Shown: positions 30,811 through 40,046 of the stretch, piece after piece | Position numbering within the stretch: the stretch's first letter is position 1 | How the letters are laid out: each line of letters begins with the position of its first letter | Made by a program: the position numbers and the translations under genes | Notes under the pieces: generated by a model | Database searches by the model: none | Told to the model about the DNA's origin: nothing | Seen by the model: the letters and a program-made list of their open reading frames with translations, nothing else | Assembly (NCBI GenBank): GCA_006218045.1 | Contig: VBWB01000010.1 | Location: forward strand, 48,813-112,812 | From: Stygiobacter sp. | GTDB lineage: Bacteria; Pseudomonadota; Alphaproteobacteria; Rhodospirillales; Magnetospirillaceae | Length of the DNA: 64,000 nucleotides | Direction of reading: 5' to 3'

Positions 30811-32598
30811 ATGATCATCGTCCACTACGAGGTGTATGTCCTCGAAGGCCGCGGATGGATGCTGCATGCGCGTTTTCCACGCATGGAGAGAGAGGGCGCC
30901 TTGGCCGAAGCCAAGGAGTTGGAAAATACCCTGAAGATCAAGGTCAGGGTGGTCCGTGAGACCTATTACACCGATAACAACGCCTTTGAAGAAGCCGAGA
31001 TCTATATCACCGGCGGCAAACTGCCCGACCGCAATCCTTCCCCCCCAGCCGGCGGCGGCAAATCCGGTGGTGGTGGCGGCCACGGCAACGGCGCCGCGGC
31101 GCGTAAGCCGGCCGGCACGGCCAAGGCGACCGCCGCCGTGGCCACCCTGCGCAAGACCGGAGCGGCCAAGGCGCGGCCTAAGCCCAAGGGCAGCGATGAG
31201 GAGATCGCCCGCGCCCGCCAATTGATCGGCCGGCTGCTGGCCATCGTCGCCTTTGCCCTGGCGGCGGCGTTGCTGGCCATCAAGATCACTCCCAACGTCA
31301 TTCTGATGCTGTGGAAGATGGGGTTCGGCATCAAGGTCGATGCCAATACCTATAGCCAACTGCTATTGCTGGTCTTCGCCCTGACTTTTTTGATGGTGGC
31401 CGTGCCCTTGGGCATGAAGTTCCTGCCGCGCAAGACCGCTATGCCCAAGTTCCGTGCCCCCAGCCTGGCTTTGGCCGGGGCGGGGGAGGGGGGGGGGGCG
31501 GCCCGGCCGGCGATCAGTCGGGAGATGAAGAAGTCCTTGGACAAGCTGGCCAAGGAAGCGGCGCAAGAAGGGGTGTCGGTCAAGGGCGATGACGACGACT
31601 TACCGCCTTTGGATTTGGGTTTGGACGCCGACAAACCGAGCGCCGCCGAGCCGGAAAAGGGCGTGGAGACATCAGAGGACAAAGCCGCGTCCGGACAAAG
31701 CGTCGAAGCCCAGATGCCCAAGGTTTCCCGCTTTCTCGACGGGGCCATGGAGCAATGCCGGCAAGAACGCATCACCATGGACAATTACAACAAGTTCGCC
31801 CTGCATCTGTATATGGCCGGTGCGGTCGAGGCCCTGGCCGAGTTCCGTAAACTGGGCGGCAAGGCGGTCGAACCGTTGATGAAGGATGCGCTCGACGTCT
31901 TGGGCACCAGGGCCGACAGCGCCAAGTCCTTCCATGAGAAATTGCCCGAATACCGGCGTGAGGCCCGCTACAAGGCGGTGATCGAGGCCGGGCACAACGC
32001 CATGGGCAATTATCTGCTGGGCGACGAGATGGGCGCGCATATCTCGTTGCGCGACGTCTTCCGCGAATGGAACCGCAAGGTCGACCACAAGCAGGGGCAG
32101 ATGATGACCGTGCTGTTCACCGACATGGTCGATTCCACCAACATGACCCAGATCCGGGGCGATGCCGCCGCCCAGGAAATCGTCCGCCGGCACAATCTGA
32201 TCGTGCGCAACGCCCTGTCGAAATTCGGCGGCCACGAGGTCAAGCATACCGGTGACGGCATCATGGCGTCGTTCCTGTCGGCGGCGGGGGCCATCGACGC
32301 CATGATCCAGGTGCAGCGCCAAGTGGCCGAGCACAATGACCGCATGCCCAACCAGACCCTGCATCTGCGTATCGGCCTCAATGCCGGTGAACCGATCCAG
32401 GAAGAAGACGATCTGTTCGGTTCCACCGTCCAGCTTGCCGCCCGCGTCTGCGCCGCCACCGGCACCGACGAAATCTATTGCACCGCCTCGGTGATGGAAT
32501 TGTCGGGCAAGCCCAATTCCATGTTCCGCTCGGTCGGCGCCAAGGCGGTCAAGGGCTTCCGCGATCCCATCACCATGTACGACATCGTCTGGCGGTAG
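30811..32598 (+). CDS. Membrane-anchored class III adenylate/guanylate cyclase
   Basis: Two TMs, then MMTVLFTDMVDSTNMTQIRGD...VKHTGDGIMASF (both metal-binding Asp) and LRIGLNAGEPIQEEDDLFGSTVQLAARVC. Confidence 0.92.
   Translation: MIIVHYEVYVLEGRGWMLHARFPRMEREGALAEAKELENTLKIKVRVVRETYYTDNNAFEEAEIYITGGKLPDRNPSPPAGGGKSGGGGGHGNGAAARKPAGTAKATAAVATLRKTGAAKARPKPKGSDEEIARARQLIGRLLAIVAFALAAALLAIKITPNVILMLWKMGFGIKVDANTYSQLLLLVFALTFLMVAVPLGMKFLPRKTAMPKFRAPSLALAGAGEGGGAARPAISREMKKSLDKLAKEAAQEGVSVKGDDDDLPPLDLGLDADKPSAAEPEKGVETSEDKAASGQSVEAQMPKVSRFLDGAMEQCRQERITMDNYNKFALHLYMAGAVEALAEFRKLGGKAVEPLMKDALDVLGTRADSAKSFHEKLPEYRREARYKAVIEAGHNAMGNYLLGDEMGAHISLRDVFREWNRKVDHKQGQMMTVLFTDMVDSTNMTQIRGDAAAQEIVRRHNLIVRNALSKFGGHEVKHTGDGIMASFLSAAGAIDAMIQVQRQVAEHNDRMPNQTLHLRIGLNAGEPIQEEDDLFGSTVQLAARVCAATGTDEIYCTASVMELSGKPNSMFRSVGAKAVKGFRDPITMYDIVWR
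31488..31498 (+). repeat. G11 homopolymer inside cyclase CDS
   Basis: ...GGGGCGGGGGAGGGGGGGGGGGCGGCC..., in the linker between the TM region and the cyclase domain. Confidence 0.9.
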
Positions 32599-32783
32599 AG
32601 CGGTAGAGGCTTGGGGCTTATACCAAATCCCGGTGAGGGGGCCTCGGCGGGATTAGGCTTAAATGCGACGCATCCATACCTTTCATACCAAAGCGGCCAA
32701 TGAATTGACCGGTTGTATCGCCCATCGCCGAGCGTGGCCATCCGGCCGCTTGGCCGCCGCCGCATGGGCGCCGGGACATGGTA

Positions 32784-33416
32784 TTACGCGTTCTGCCCCT
32801 GGGCGAAGAAGGCGGCTTGGTTTTTGCCGGCCCTTTTGGCGGCATACAAAGCCTGATCGGCCTGCTTCATCATATCGTCAAGGGATCGCGGCCCGGTCTC
32901 GGCGCTGTGGGCGATGCCGGTGCTGGAACCAACCTTCAGGATCACTCCGGATTCCTCCAAGACGACGTCCTGGCTCAGAGTTTCGAGTACCCGCAGACCG
33001 ACACTCAACGCCTGCTCCGCGGTTTTACATCCTGTCAGGATGATCAGGAATTCGTCCCCACCCATGCGACCGGCAAGGTCATTGTGGCGGTTGACGGCCT
33101 GTAGCCGTTGGCCAACGGCGCGCAGAACGGCATCCCCGGCATCATGGCCGTAGGTATCATTGATTGACTTGAATCCATCAAGATCAAGGGCGATGACGGC
33201 AAAGGGAATGTTCAGGTCCTGCCATTCCGTCCAGGCGGCACCCAACGCCTCGTTGAGGCTGGTTCGGTTTGGCAGGTCGGTCAGCATGTCTTTGAAGGCA
33301 AGGCGATGCAGGGTCTGTTCGGCACGGCGCCTTTGCGTCTTCACAGCTGGGACGCAAAACGATGCCCGCGAGAGTGGGGATTTAGAGCTCATGTTGTTCC
33401 GGCACTTGCGCGGCAT
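32784..33416 (-). CDS. GGDEF-domain diguanylate cyclase
   Basis: DMLTDLPNRTSLNEAL, DLDGFKSINDTYGHDAGDAVL, LAGRMGGDEFLIIL; no recognisable N-terminal sensor. Confidence 0.9.
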   Translation of the reverse strand: MPRKCRNNMSSKSPLSRASFCVPAVKTQRRRAEQTLHRLAFKDMLTDLPNRTSLNEALGAAWTEWQDLNIPFAVIALDLDGFKSINDTYGHDAGDAVLRAVGQRLQAVNRHNDLAGRMGGDEFLIILTGCKTAEQALSVGLRVLETLSQDVVLEESGVILKVGSSTGIAHSAETGPRSLDDMMKQADQALYAAKRAGKNQAAFFAQGQNA

Positions 33417-33481
33417 TTGATGATCGGGTATAAATCTATTGCCTCCTTTAACTGCCCGTAGGGCTATCTGGAGGCGAGATA

Positions 33482-33628
33482 ATGGTTAAAGCCATCCTTT
33501 TGGTTGCCGTTACGGGTTTGACCCTGGCCGTTGTCTTCCTCGGCCTTTCCCTGACTGGAGTCCATGGGACTGTCAGGGGTTCTTTCAAGAACATTCAAAT
33601 TGAGTTGCGGACTCTACCTCAGCCGTGA
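33482..33628 (+). CDS. Small single-TM protein (48 aa; not in supplied ORF track)
   Basis: MVKAILLVAVTGLTLAVVFLGLSLTGVHGTVRGSFKNIQIELRTLPQP with GGAGGCGAGATA upstream. Confidence 0.5.
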   Translation: MVKAILLVAVTGLTLAVVFLGLSLTGVHGTVRGSFKNIQIELRTLPQP

Positions 33629-33646
33629 GTAGCTCCGCGCCGATCG

Positions 33647-34501
33647 TCAGAGCGGGAGTTCCGGCTCAAGCGGTAGGGGGAGTTGTGCGCAAATGCGCCG
33701 GATTTGCTGGGTTCCTTGGCACTGAAAAAAGCTGTTTTCCGACAAAAGTTCTCGGAATCTATTCCCGTACTCATTTCTATAATGCTTGTAAGATGGGTGT
33801 GGGTTTGCGCAGTATTGTCCCATTATTTTGCCGGCGAGAAAGCATATCCAGTCGGCGATTTGTATGCCTTGAGACCATTTGCTGTCGGAAAATGAAGGGT
33901 ATTTCCTTACATATTTGTGATATTTATTGTCTGATATAATTGAGCTGATAACATCAGTTCTTTTATTTTCTTTGTCGAGCTGGTGTCTGTCAAAAAAAAT
34001 AACTATTTCATCTTTAAGTTTCTTGGCGTCGCTATGGATGTGTTTGATGAGTGGATCAAGTGTGTCCAGCATGAGGTTCGGCTTTGCGCCGTCAGTTTTA
34101 AAGAATTTCTTCTCGTAGCCGTGTAAAAATATTTTTCCGCCTGACGATTCTATGAGATTGAATAGGCGATTTGTCGTTCTGTGTGCTTGTTTTTTTCTGA
34201 AATTAGAGCTGCCAGACTCGAGTTCTCTATTATATAGCACGGTTCTTGACTTGCGTTCATATATGATTTTTAGAGTCTCTGCTCGGCCGAGTTTGTTGAG
34301 ATTAAAGGTCCCCTTTGGTGCGGGGCCCTGATAGTTATCAGAGATGAGGTTGGCTTTGACGAGAAGGAAATTGCGGGAGAGTTCATCGAACTGTGATGCT
34401 TTAATGAGCAATCCGGCATATCCAAAGGCCGGATGAAATGAATTTGAGGTGGGGTTTAAAAAGCCTTGGTTTCCGAATTCATCCAGGAATGCCAGCCACA
34501 T
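33647..34501 (-). CDS. DUF3800-family protein
   Basis: N-terminal MWLAFLDEFGNQGF, central IVIFFDRHQLDKEN, C-terminal FSDSKWSQGIQIADWICFLAGK: the acidic and SK-GIQ-AD pattern of DUF3800. Markedly AT-rich gene. Confidence 0.8.
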   Translation of the reverse strand: MWLAFLDEFGNQGFLNPTSNSFHPAFGYAGLLIKASQFDELSRNFLLVKANLISDNYQGPAPKGTFNLNKLGRAETLKIIYERKSRTVLYNRELESGSSNFRKKQAHRTTNRLFNLIESSGGKIFLHGYEKKFFKTDGAKPNLMLDTLDPLIKHIHSDAKKLKDEIVIFFDRHQLDKENKRTDVISSIISDNKYHKYVRKYPSFSDSKWSQGIQIADWICFLAGKIMGQYCANPHPSYKHYRNEYGNRFRELLSENSFFQCQGTQQIRRICAQLPLPLEPELPL

Positions 34502-34573
34502 GTGCGTAGACCCTCTATTCTTCTCTTATAGAGAGTGGCACTTTCTCGAAATGTGTCAAACCTAAAAAAGCCA

Positions 34574-34609
34574 AACCCGCACACAGCTTTTAATCGCTTT
34601 GTGCGGGTT
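34574..34609. terminator. Stem-loop terminator-like structure
   Basis: AACCCGCACA ... TGTGCGGGTT. Confidence 0.6.
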
Positions 34610-34737
34610 GGGTCTCAGTGCTCGACGAAGGGATCGGATTTAGCTTGAGAGTTTGATCCTGACCTTCTGCCAGCAACAGGCATTCCCTTGATGGGGCACT
34701 ATTTGTACCGCCATTGAATTAGCGGGTCAAATTAATT

Positions 34738-35364
34738 CTAGCCGTTGGCGGCCAACGCCTGCTGGCTGGCCCGTGCCGCCGCCCGACCCAACGAAAACGC
34801 CTTTTGGTTGACCTCGACCATGGCCGGCTTCCTGACGCGGAAGCGTCCGACGATCTGTTCTTCCAGGTCGTCCGCCGGAAAGGGCAGGTAATCGGCGATG
34901 GCGCCCAGCATGATGGTGTTGACCAGCCGCAAATCACCCAACGCGCGGGCGATGGCGCCGCCGTCGAAATCATACACGGTGACACCGGCGGCGCGCATCT
35001 GCGCCACCGGATCGTCCGGGTATTTGAACAGGCCCACCGACACCACCGGCGGGGTCAGGCGGATGGTGTTGACCATGGCGACACCGCCGGGGCGCAGCAT
35101 GTCGGTCCAGCGCGACCCTTCCGCCACCTCGAAACCGACCAGGATATCGGCGGTGCCCGGGGTGATCACCGGCGACCACACCTTTTTGCCGAAGCGGACA
35201 TGGCTGGTGACGACGCCGCCGCGCTGGGCCATGCCGGCCACTTCCGATTTCTTGACGTCGAAGCCCTTGGCGATGGCGGTCTGGGCCAGAATCTCGGCGG
35301 CGGTCATCACGCCTTGGCCGCCAATGCCGCAGACCAGGATGTTGGTGATGATGGTGTCGCTCAT
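34738..35364 (-). CDS. iorB: Indolepyruvate oxidoreductase subunit beta
   Basis: ILVCGIGGQGVMTAAEILAQTAIAKGFDVKKSEVAGMAQRGGVVTSHVR. Confidence 0.94.
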   Translation of the reverse strand: MSDTIITNILVCGIGGQGVMTAAEILAQTAIAKGFDVKKSEVAGMAQRGGVVTSHVRFGKKVWSPVITPGTADILVGFEVAEGSRWTDMLRPGGVAMVNTIRLTPPVVSVGLFKYPDDPVAQMRAAGVTVYDFDGGAIARALGDLRLVNTIMLGAIADYLPFPADDLEEQIVGRFRVRKPAMVEVNQKAFSLGRAAARASQQALAANG

Positions 35365-37226
35365 TGCGCCGCCTCCTTCAGCGAGTGCAGGGGGACGATG
35401 GCCTTGGGGCCGCAGGAATCGACGCACATATGGCAGCCGGTGCACATGGCGGTGTCGATGGTGGTGAATTTCAGCTCGACGTCGGGCATGTTGGGGCGTT
35501 GGCGAACACCGGTGCGGCTGACGGTGATGGCCGGGCAGCCGACGTTCAGGCAGTTGCTGCAGCCGTTGCAATCGTCGTCGATCACCGCATAGGGCTTGAA
35601 GCCGTCATAGAATTCCGACAGCACGCACGGGCGGTCGGTGATGATCACCGACGGTTCTTTTACCTCGATCTCGTCCTTGATGGCCTTGAACAGTACCGGC
35701 AGCTTGTAGGGGTCGACCTTCTTGATGCGCTCGGGCTTGACCCCCAGGGCCTCGCACAATTTGGCGAAGTCGACGCGCGGCGCGTCCTCGCCGTGCAGAT
35801 CCTTGCCGGTGCCGGCATGGTTCTGGCCGCCGGTCATGCCGGTGGAGCGGTTGTCGAGCAAAAGCGTGGTGACGTTGCCGCGATTATAGACGATGTCCAG
35901 CAGGCCTTGCATGCCCATGTGCAGGAAGGTGGAATCGCCGATGACCGAGACCACCGCCTTGTCCTTGGTCTCTTCGCCGCGCGCCTTGTCCATGCCGAGC
36001 GCGATGCCCATGGAGGCGCCCATGGAAATGGTGGTGTCGAGCGCGTTCCACGGATGGCCGGCGCCCAGGGTGTAACAGCCGATATCGCCGGAAATCTGCA
36101 CCCGCTTCCTCAGCCGCGAAAGCGTGTAATAGACGCCCATATGCGGGCAGGCCGGGCACATGGTCGGCGGCCGCGGGAAGGGCTCGATCTTGGCATAGGC
36201 GGAAGGCGGCGGCGGTTCCTGGCCCAGCAGCTTGGCGATGGCCGGCAGCAGGACGTTGGGGGTCAACTCACCCAGACGCGGCAAGGTGTCCTTGCCGTGG
36301 ATGTCGTAAAGACCGGCGGCCTTCAATTCGTTTTCGATCAGGGGCTCGGTTTCTTCCACCACCACCAGCACGTCCACCTGGGCGCGGAAAGCCTTGATCG
36401 CCTCCACCGGCAACGGATAGGTGAAGCCCAGCTTGAGCACGGGGGCGTCGGGGAAGCTGTCGCGCACATGCATGAAGGCGGGGCCCGAGGTGACGAAGCC
36501 GATGCGGCGGTCGGAACCGGGATCGATCAGGTTCAAGGGCGATTTTTCCGCCTGGGCTCGCAATGCGTCCTCGCGGGCGATCTGCTTGGGCAGGGCGACT
36601 TTGGCGTTGGCCGGGGTCAGCACCCAGCGCTTGGCGTCGAGCTTGAAACCGGTGATGGCGCGGTCGTCGCGCTCGCCCACGGTGACCATGGCCTTGACGT
36701 GGCAGATGCGGGTGGTCAGGCGCAGGATGACCGGGGTGTTGAATTCCTCCGACAGGTCAAAGGCGATTTTGACCATCTCATAGGCTTCCTGGCTGTCCGC
36801 CGGCTCCAGGATCGGGACGTGGGCGAAGCGGCCCCAAAAGCGCGAATCCTGCTCGTTTTGCGACGACGACAGGCCGACATCGTCGGCCACCGCCACCACC
36901 ATGCCGCCGACCACGCCGGCCAGGGTCAGGGTCATGAAGGCATCCGAGGCGACGTTCATGCCCACATGCTTCATGGCGCAGAACGAGCGGGCGCCCGACA
37001 TGGAGGCGCCGATGGCTACTTCCATGGATACTTTCTCGTTCACCGACCATTCGGCGTAAAGGTCAGGGTATTGGGCGATGTTTTCCAGGATTTCCGTCGA
37101 CGGCGTGCCGGGATAGGCGGCGGCGACCTTGCAACCGGCCTCCCACACGCCGCGGGCAATGGCTTCGTTACCGGAAAGCAGCAAACGCGAGGCGGCCTTG
37201 GCCTGAACGGCAGCGGACATGGACAC
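35361..37226 (-). CDS. iorA: Indolepyruvate ferredoxin oxidoreductase subunit alpha
   Basis: LLSGNEAIARGVWEAGCKVAAAYPGTPSTEILE, GDIGCYTLGAGHPWNALDT, C-terminal ferredoxin Cys motifs; ATG/TGA-type overlap with iorB. Confidence 0.96.
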   Translation of the reverse strand: MSMSAAVQAKAASRLLLSGNEAIARGVWEAGCKVAAAYPGTPSTEILENIAQYPDLYAEWSVNEKVSMEVAIGASMSGARSFCAMKHVGMNVASDAFMTLTLAGVVGGMVVAVADDVGLSSSQNEQDSRFWGRFAHVPILEPADSQEAYEMVKIAFDLSEEFNTPVILRLTTRICHVKAMVTVGERDDRAITGFKLDAKRWVLTPANAKVALPKQIAREDALRAQAEKSPLNLIDPGSDRRIGFVTSGPAFMHVRDSFPDAPVLKLGFTYPLPVEAIKAFRAQVDVLVVVEETEPLIENELKAAGLYDIHGKDTLPRLGELTPNVLLPAIAKLLGQEPPPPSAYAKIEPFPRPPTMCPACPHMGVYYTLSRLRKRVQISGDIGCYTLGAGHPWNALDTTISMGASMGIALGMDKARGEETKDKAVVSVIGDSTFLHMGMQGLLDIVYNRGNVTTLLLDNRSTGMTGGQNHAGTGKDLHGEDAPRVDFAKLCEALGVKPERIKKVDPYKLPVLFKAIKDEIEVKEPSVIITDRPCVLSEFYDGFKPYAVIDDDCNGCSNCLNVGCPAITVSRTGVRQRPNMPDVELKFTTIDTAMCTGCHMCVDSCGPKAIVPLHSLKEAAQ

Positions 37227-37313
37227 TCCTTACACCCTGACCTGTCATTGTTTCATCGCCGGTGGCGGGAAGGGCAAGACCCTAGCATTATTCCGGTCAA
37301 TTCTGAACTATCT

Positions 37314-37847
37314 TCAAACGGCTTGTGTATCGCTTTCCTTGAGCTTGGTCAGGCGGCGGCACAGATACAGATTGCCGCTGCCGTAGCTGTCGAGACGGCG
37401 CTGCAATTCGCCGTCACAGGGGCGGAAATCCTGGAATCCCTTGCCGCGCCAATAGCTATCCTTGCCGGCGATGGCGATCAGGCTCAGCCTGTCGATGCTG
37501 TCGGCCAGGGCCAGCGCCTGAAGATGATCCAGATACACATCCACCCGCCCGGCCCCTTGCGCCTGCGGCATAAGGGCGACGTCGTGCAGGTGCAGGCAAT
37601 CGACCGGGCCGGGCAGGGCGCCCAAGGGGGCGTCGAGCAACGGTGGCCGGCCCAGGCTCCACACATGGGCGAAGGCGTAGCCGGCGATGGTGTCGTCATC
37701 CTCGACCAGCACCCGGCAGCCGTCAGCATAAAAGGCCAGCTTGTCGGCGAAGATTTCGAGCCGTTCCGGATAGCCGGGATGCAGGTGGGCGGCGATGGCC
37801 ATGACCCGGGGCAGATCATCGGCCCGCATGGGGCGCCAGTGCATCAT
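37314..37847 (-). CDS. GNAT-family N-acetyltransferase
   Basis: MMHWRPMRADDLPRVMAIAAHLHPGYPE, HDVALMPQAQGAGRVDVYLDHLQALA. Confidence 0.85.
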   Translation of the reverse strand: MMHWRPMRADDLPRVMAIAAHLHPGYPERLEIFADKLAFYADGCRVLVEDDDTIAGYAFAHVWSLGRPPLLDAPLGALPGPVDCLHLHDVALMPQAQGAGRVDVYLDHLQALALADSIDRLSLIAIAGKDSYWRGKGFQDFRPCDGELQRRLDSYGSGNLYLCRRLTKLKESDTQAV

Positions 37848-39163
37848 GCCTTGCGCATGTCCCTGACCCGCACTGCCTTGCCCTGACTGCGCGGCAATTC
37901 GCCCGGCGCGCGGACCAATACCTCGCAGGTGACGCCGACCATGGATTTCAGGTGGTGACGGACCTGATGGGCCAGCAGCTTGCGAGAATCCTCGTCGCGG
38001 TCGGTATCGGCTTCGGCCTCGACGGTCAGGTGATCCATGCGGCCCTGACGGGTGACCACCAATTGATAATGTGGGGCGATGCCGGGGAAGCCGACCAGCA
38101 CCGCTTCGATCTGGCTGGGGTAAAGGTTGACGCCCCTGATGATCAGCATGTCGTCGTTGCGCCCGGTCACCCGCATGATGCGCACATGGGTGCGGCCACA
38201 GGCGCAAGGCTCGTCCACCAGCCGGGTGATGTCGCGGGTGCGGTAGCGCACCATGGGCAGGGCCTGCTTGGAGAGCGTGGTGATGACCAATTCGCCCGGC
38301 TCGCCCCTGGGCACCGGCTCCATGGTGTCGGGATCGACCACCTCGAAGACGAACTGGTCTTCCCAGCCGTGCAGGCCCAGGCGATAGCCGCATTCCATCG
38401 CCACCCCCGGCCCCATGATTTCCGACAGGCCATAGGTGTCGCAGGCGCGGATGCCCAGGCGGCGGTCCAACTCGCCGCGCATGGTTTCCGACCACGGTTC
38501 GGCGCCGAAGGTGCCGATGCGCAACGGGCCGTTGGCCAGATCGACGCCCATCTGCTCGGCCACTTCCACCAGATTGAGGGCATAGGATGGTGTCGCCGCC
38601 AGCACGGTGGCGCCGAAATCCATCATCAGGGCGATCTGGCGTTCGGTCTGGCCGCCGGAAATCGGGGTCACCGTGCATTTCAGTCGCTCGGCTCCGGCAT
38701 GAAAGCCCAAACCGCCGGTGAACAGGCCATAGCCATAGGCATTGTGCATGCAATCGCCCGGACGCACGCCGGCGCAGGCGAGCGAACGGGCCATCAGATC
38801 GGCCCACATATCAAGGTCCGCCTCGGTATAGCCGACCACGGTGGGCTTGCCGGTGGTCCCCGAACTGGCATGCAGGCGGATCACCTGTTCCCTGGGCACC
38901 GCGAACAGGCCGAAGGGGTAATTGTCGCGCAGATCGGTTTTGACGGTGAAGGGGAAGCGGGCCAGATCCTCAAGGCTCTCCAGATCGTCGGGGTGCACGC
39001 CCTTGACGTCGAAGGTACGGCGATAATGCGGCACCTTGGCATAAGCGTGGGCCAGGCTGTGGCGCAGGCGATCCAGTTGCAGCCGGGCCAGGGAGGCGCG
39101 GTCCATGCGCTCGATCTCGGGGGCGAACATGAAGCCACTGGCGGCCGGGACGGTCATTTTCAC
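37844..39163 (-). CDS. paaK: Phenylacetate-CoA ligase family
   Basis: RLHASSGTTGKPTVVGYTEADLDMWADLMARS, TYGLSEIMGPGVAMEC, GRNDDMLIIRGVNLYPSQIEAVL. Confidence 0.93.
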   Translation of the reverse strand: MKMTVPAASGFMFAPEIERMDRASLARLQLDRLRHSLAHAYAKVPHYRRTFDVKGVHPDDLESLEDLARFPFTVKTDLRDNYPFGLFAVPREQVIRLHASSGTTGKPTVVGYTEADLDMWADLMARSLACAGVRPGDCMHNAYGYGLFTGGLGFHAGAERLKCTVTPISGGQTERQIALMMDFGATVLAATPSYALNLVEVAEQMGVDLANGPLRIGTFGAEPWSETMRGELDRRLGIRACDTYGLSEIMGPGVAMECGYRLGLHGWEDQFVFEVVDPDTMEPVPRGEPGELVITTLSKQALPMVRYRTRDITRLVDEPCACGRTHVRIMRVTGRNDDMLIIRGVNLYPSQIEAVLVGFPGIAPHYQLVVTRQGRMDHLTVEAEADTDRDEDSRKLLAHQVRHHLKSMVGVTCEVLVRAPGELPRSQGKAVRVRDMRKA

Positions 39164-39258
39164 TTCCTCGTAAACTTCCGTCCGGGCGGTTTACGCCGTT
39201 GGCCGCGCCGACGCAATATTCGGCACGGCTTTATTTGAAGATCATAATTGTTCTGAGT

Positions 39259-39972
39259 TTAAGGTGCGATCAGCCCTTCGGCGATGGCCTTGTGCACCGC
39301 CTGGGCGGTGGTGGCGGCGCCCAGTTTATCCCGCGCGCTGCGTAAACTGGAGGTGACGTCGGATTCCGGTCGGTGCAGCAGGCCGGATATCTCCCACAAC
39401 GACCGCCCGCCGGCCAAAAAGGTCAGGCATTGCCGTTCCATGGCCGACAATTCGTCGTCGGGGATTTCCACTTCCAGCAGCCGTTCGATGGCGGTGTGGT
39501 AGTAAAGCGCCAACAGCTTCAGGCGCGGCTGCATATTGGCGAAATGCTCCATCTCGGCGCGCGAGCGGAAGGCGAAGGACATGGCGGCGATGCAGCCGTT
39601 ATCACTGTGGAACGGGATGGTGAAGCCGTCGCGGATGCCGTATTTGGCCGCCTCGGCGAACAGCAATTTCTGTTCCGGGCCCATGGCGCCGGGACGGTTG
39701 AGCAGGAAACGCCAGGCGAAGGGCAGGTGGCTGCGCTGCGCCTCCAACACGACCGGGTCGATGAACTGGTAGCGGTTGGCGAAATAATGCTCCATCCATT
39801 CGGCCGGATAGGTGGCGTCCCAATAGGGATTTTCCAGGCCTGGACGGCTGTTGCCATAGGCGAAAAAATCGACGTTGGCCAGTTTGGCCAAGCGTCGCAA
39901 GGAATCCTGGGCCGAGGAAATGTCCTCGACCCACAGCAATTCCTCGGTCATTTCGCTGATCCAGGAATCCAT
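39259..39972 (-). CDS. LuxR-type regulator with autoinducer-binding-like domain (solo)
   Basis: N-terminal AHL-binding-like fold text (WMEHYFANRYQFIDPVVLEAQRSHLPFAW), C-terminal HTH (LSAMERQCLTFLAGGRSLWEISGLLHRPESDVTSSLRSARDKLGAATTAQAV). Confidence 0.85.
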   Translation of the reverse strand: MDSWISEMTEELLWVEDISSAQDSLRRLAKLANVDFFAYGNSRPGLENPYWDATYPAEWMEHYFANRYQFIDPVVLEAQRSHLPFAWRFLLNRPGAMGPEQKLLFAEAAKYGIRDGFTIPFHSDNGCIAAMSFAFRSRAEMEHFANMQPRLKLLALYYHTAIERLLEVEIPDDELSAMERQCLTFLAGGRSLWEISGLLHRPESDVTSSLRSARDKLGAATTAQAVHKAIAEGLIAP

Positions 39973-40046
39973 CGGCTCCTCCCATTCCCCTCGGGAAGGT
40001 TAGATCAATTCCTAAAAAATATCCAGCAAAGGTTGTGTTTTGGGCC

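Noticed and set aside
35364-37886. 840-aa plus-strand ORF antisense to iorA
   Set aside because: No recognisable domains and a compositional artefact of high-GC third positions; iorA on the minus strand is unambiguous.
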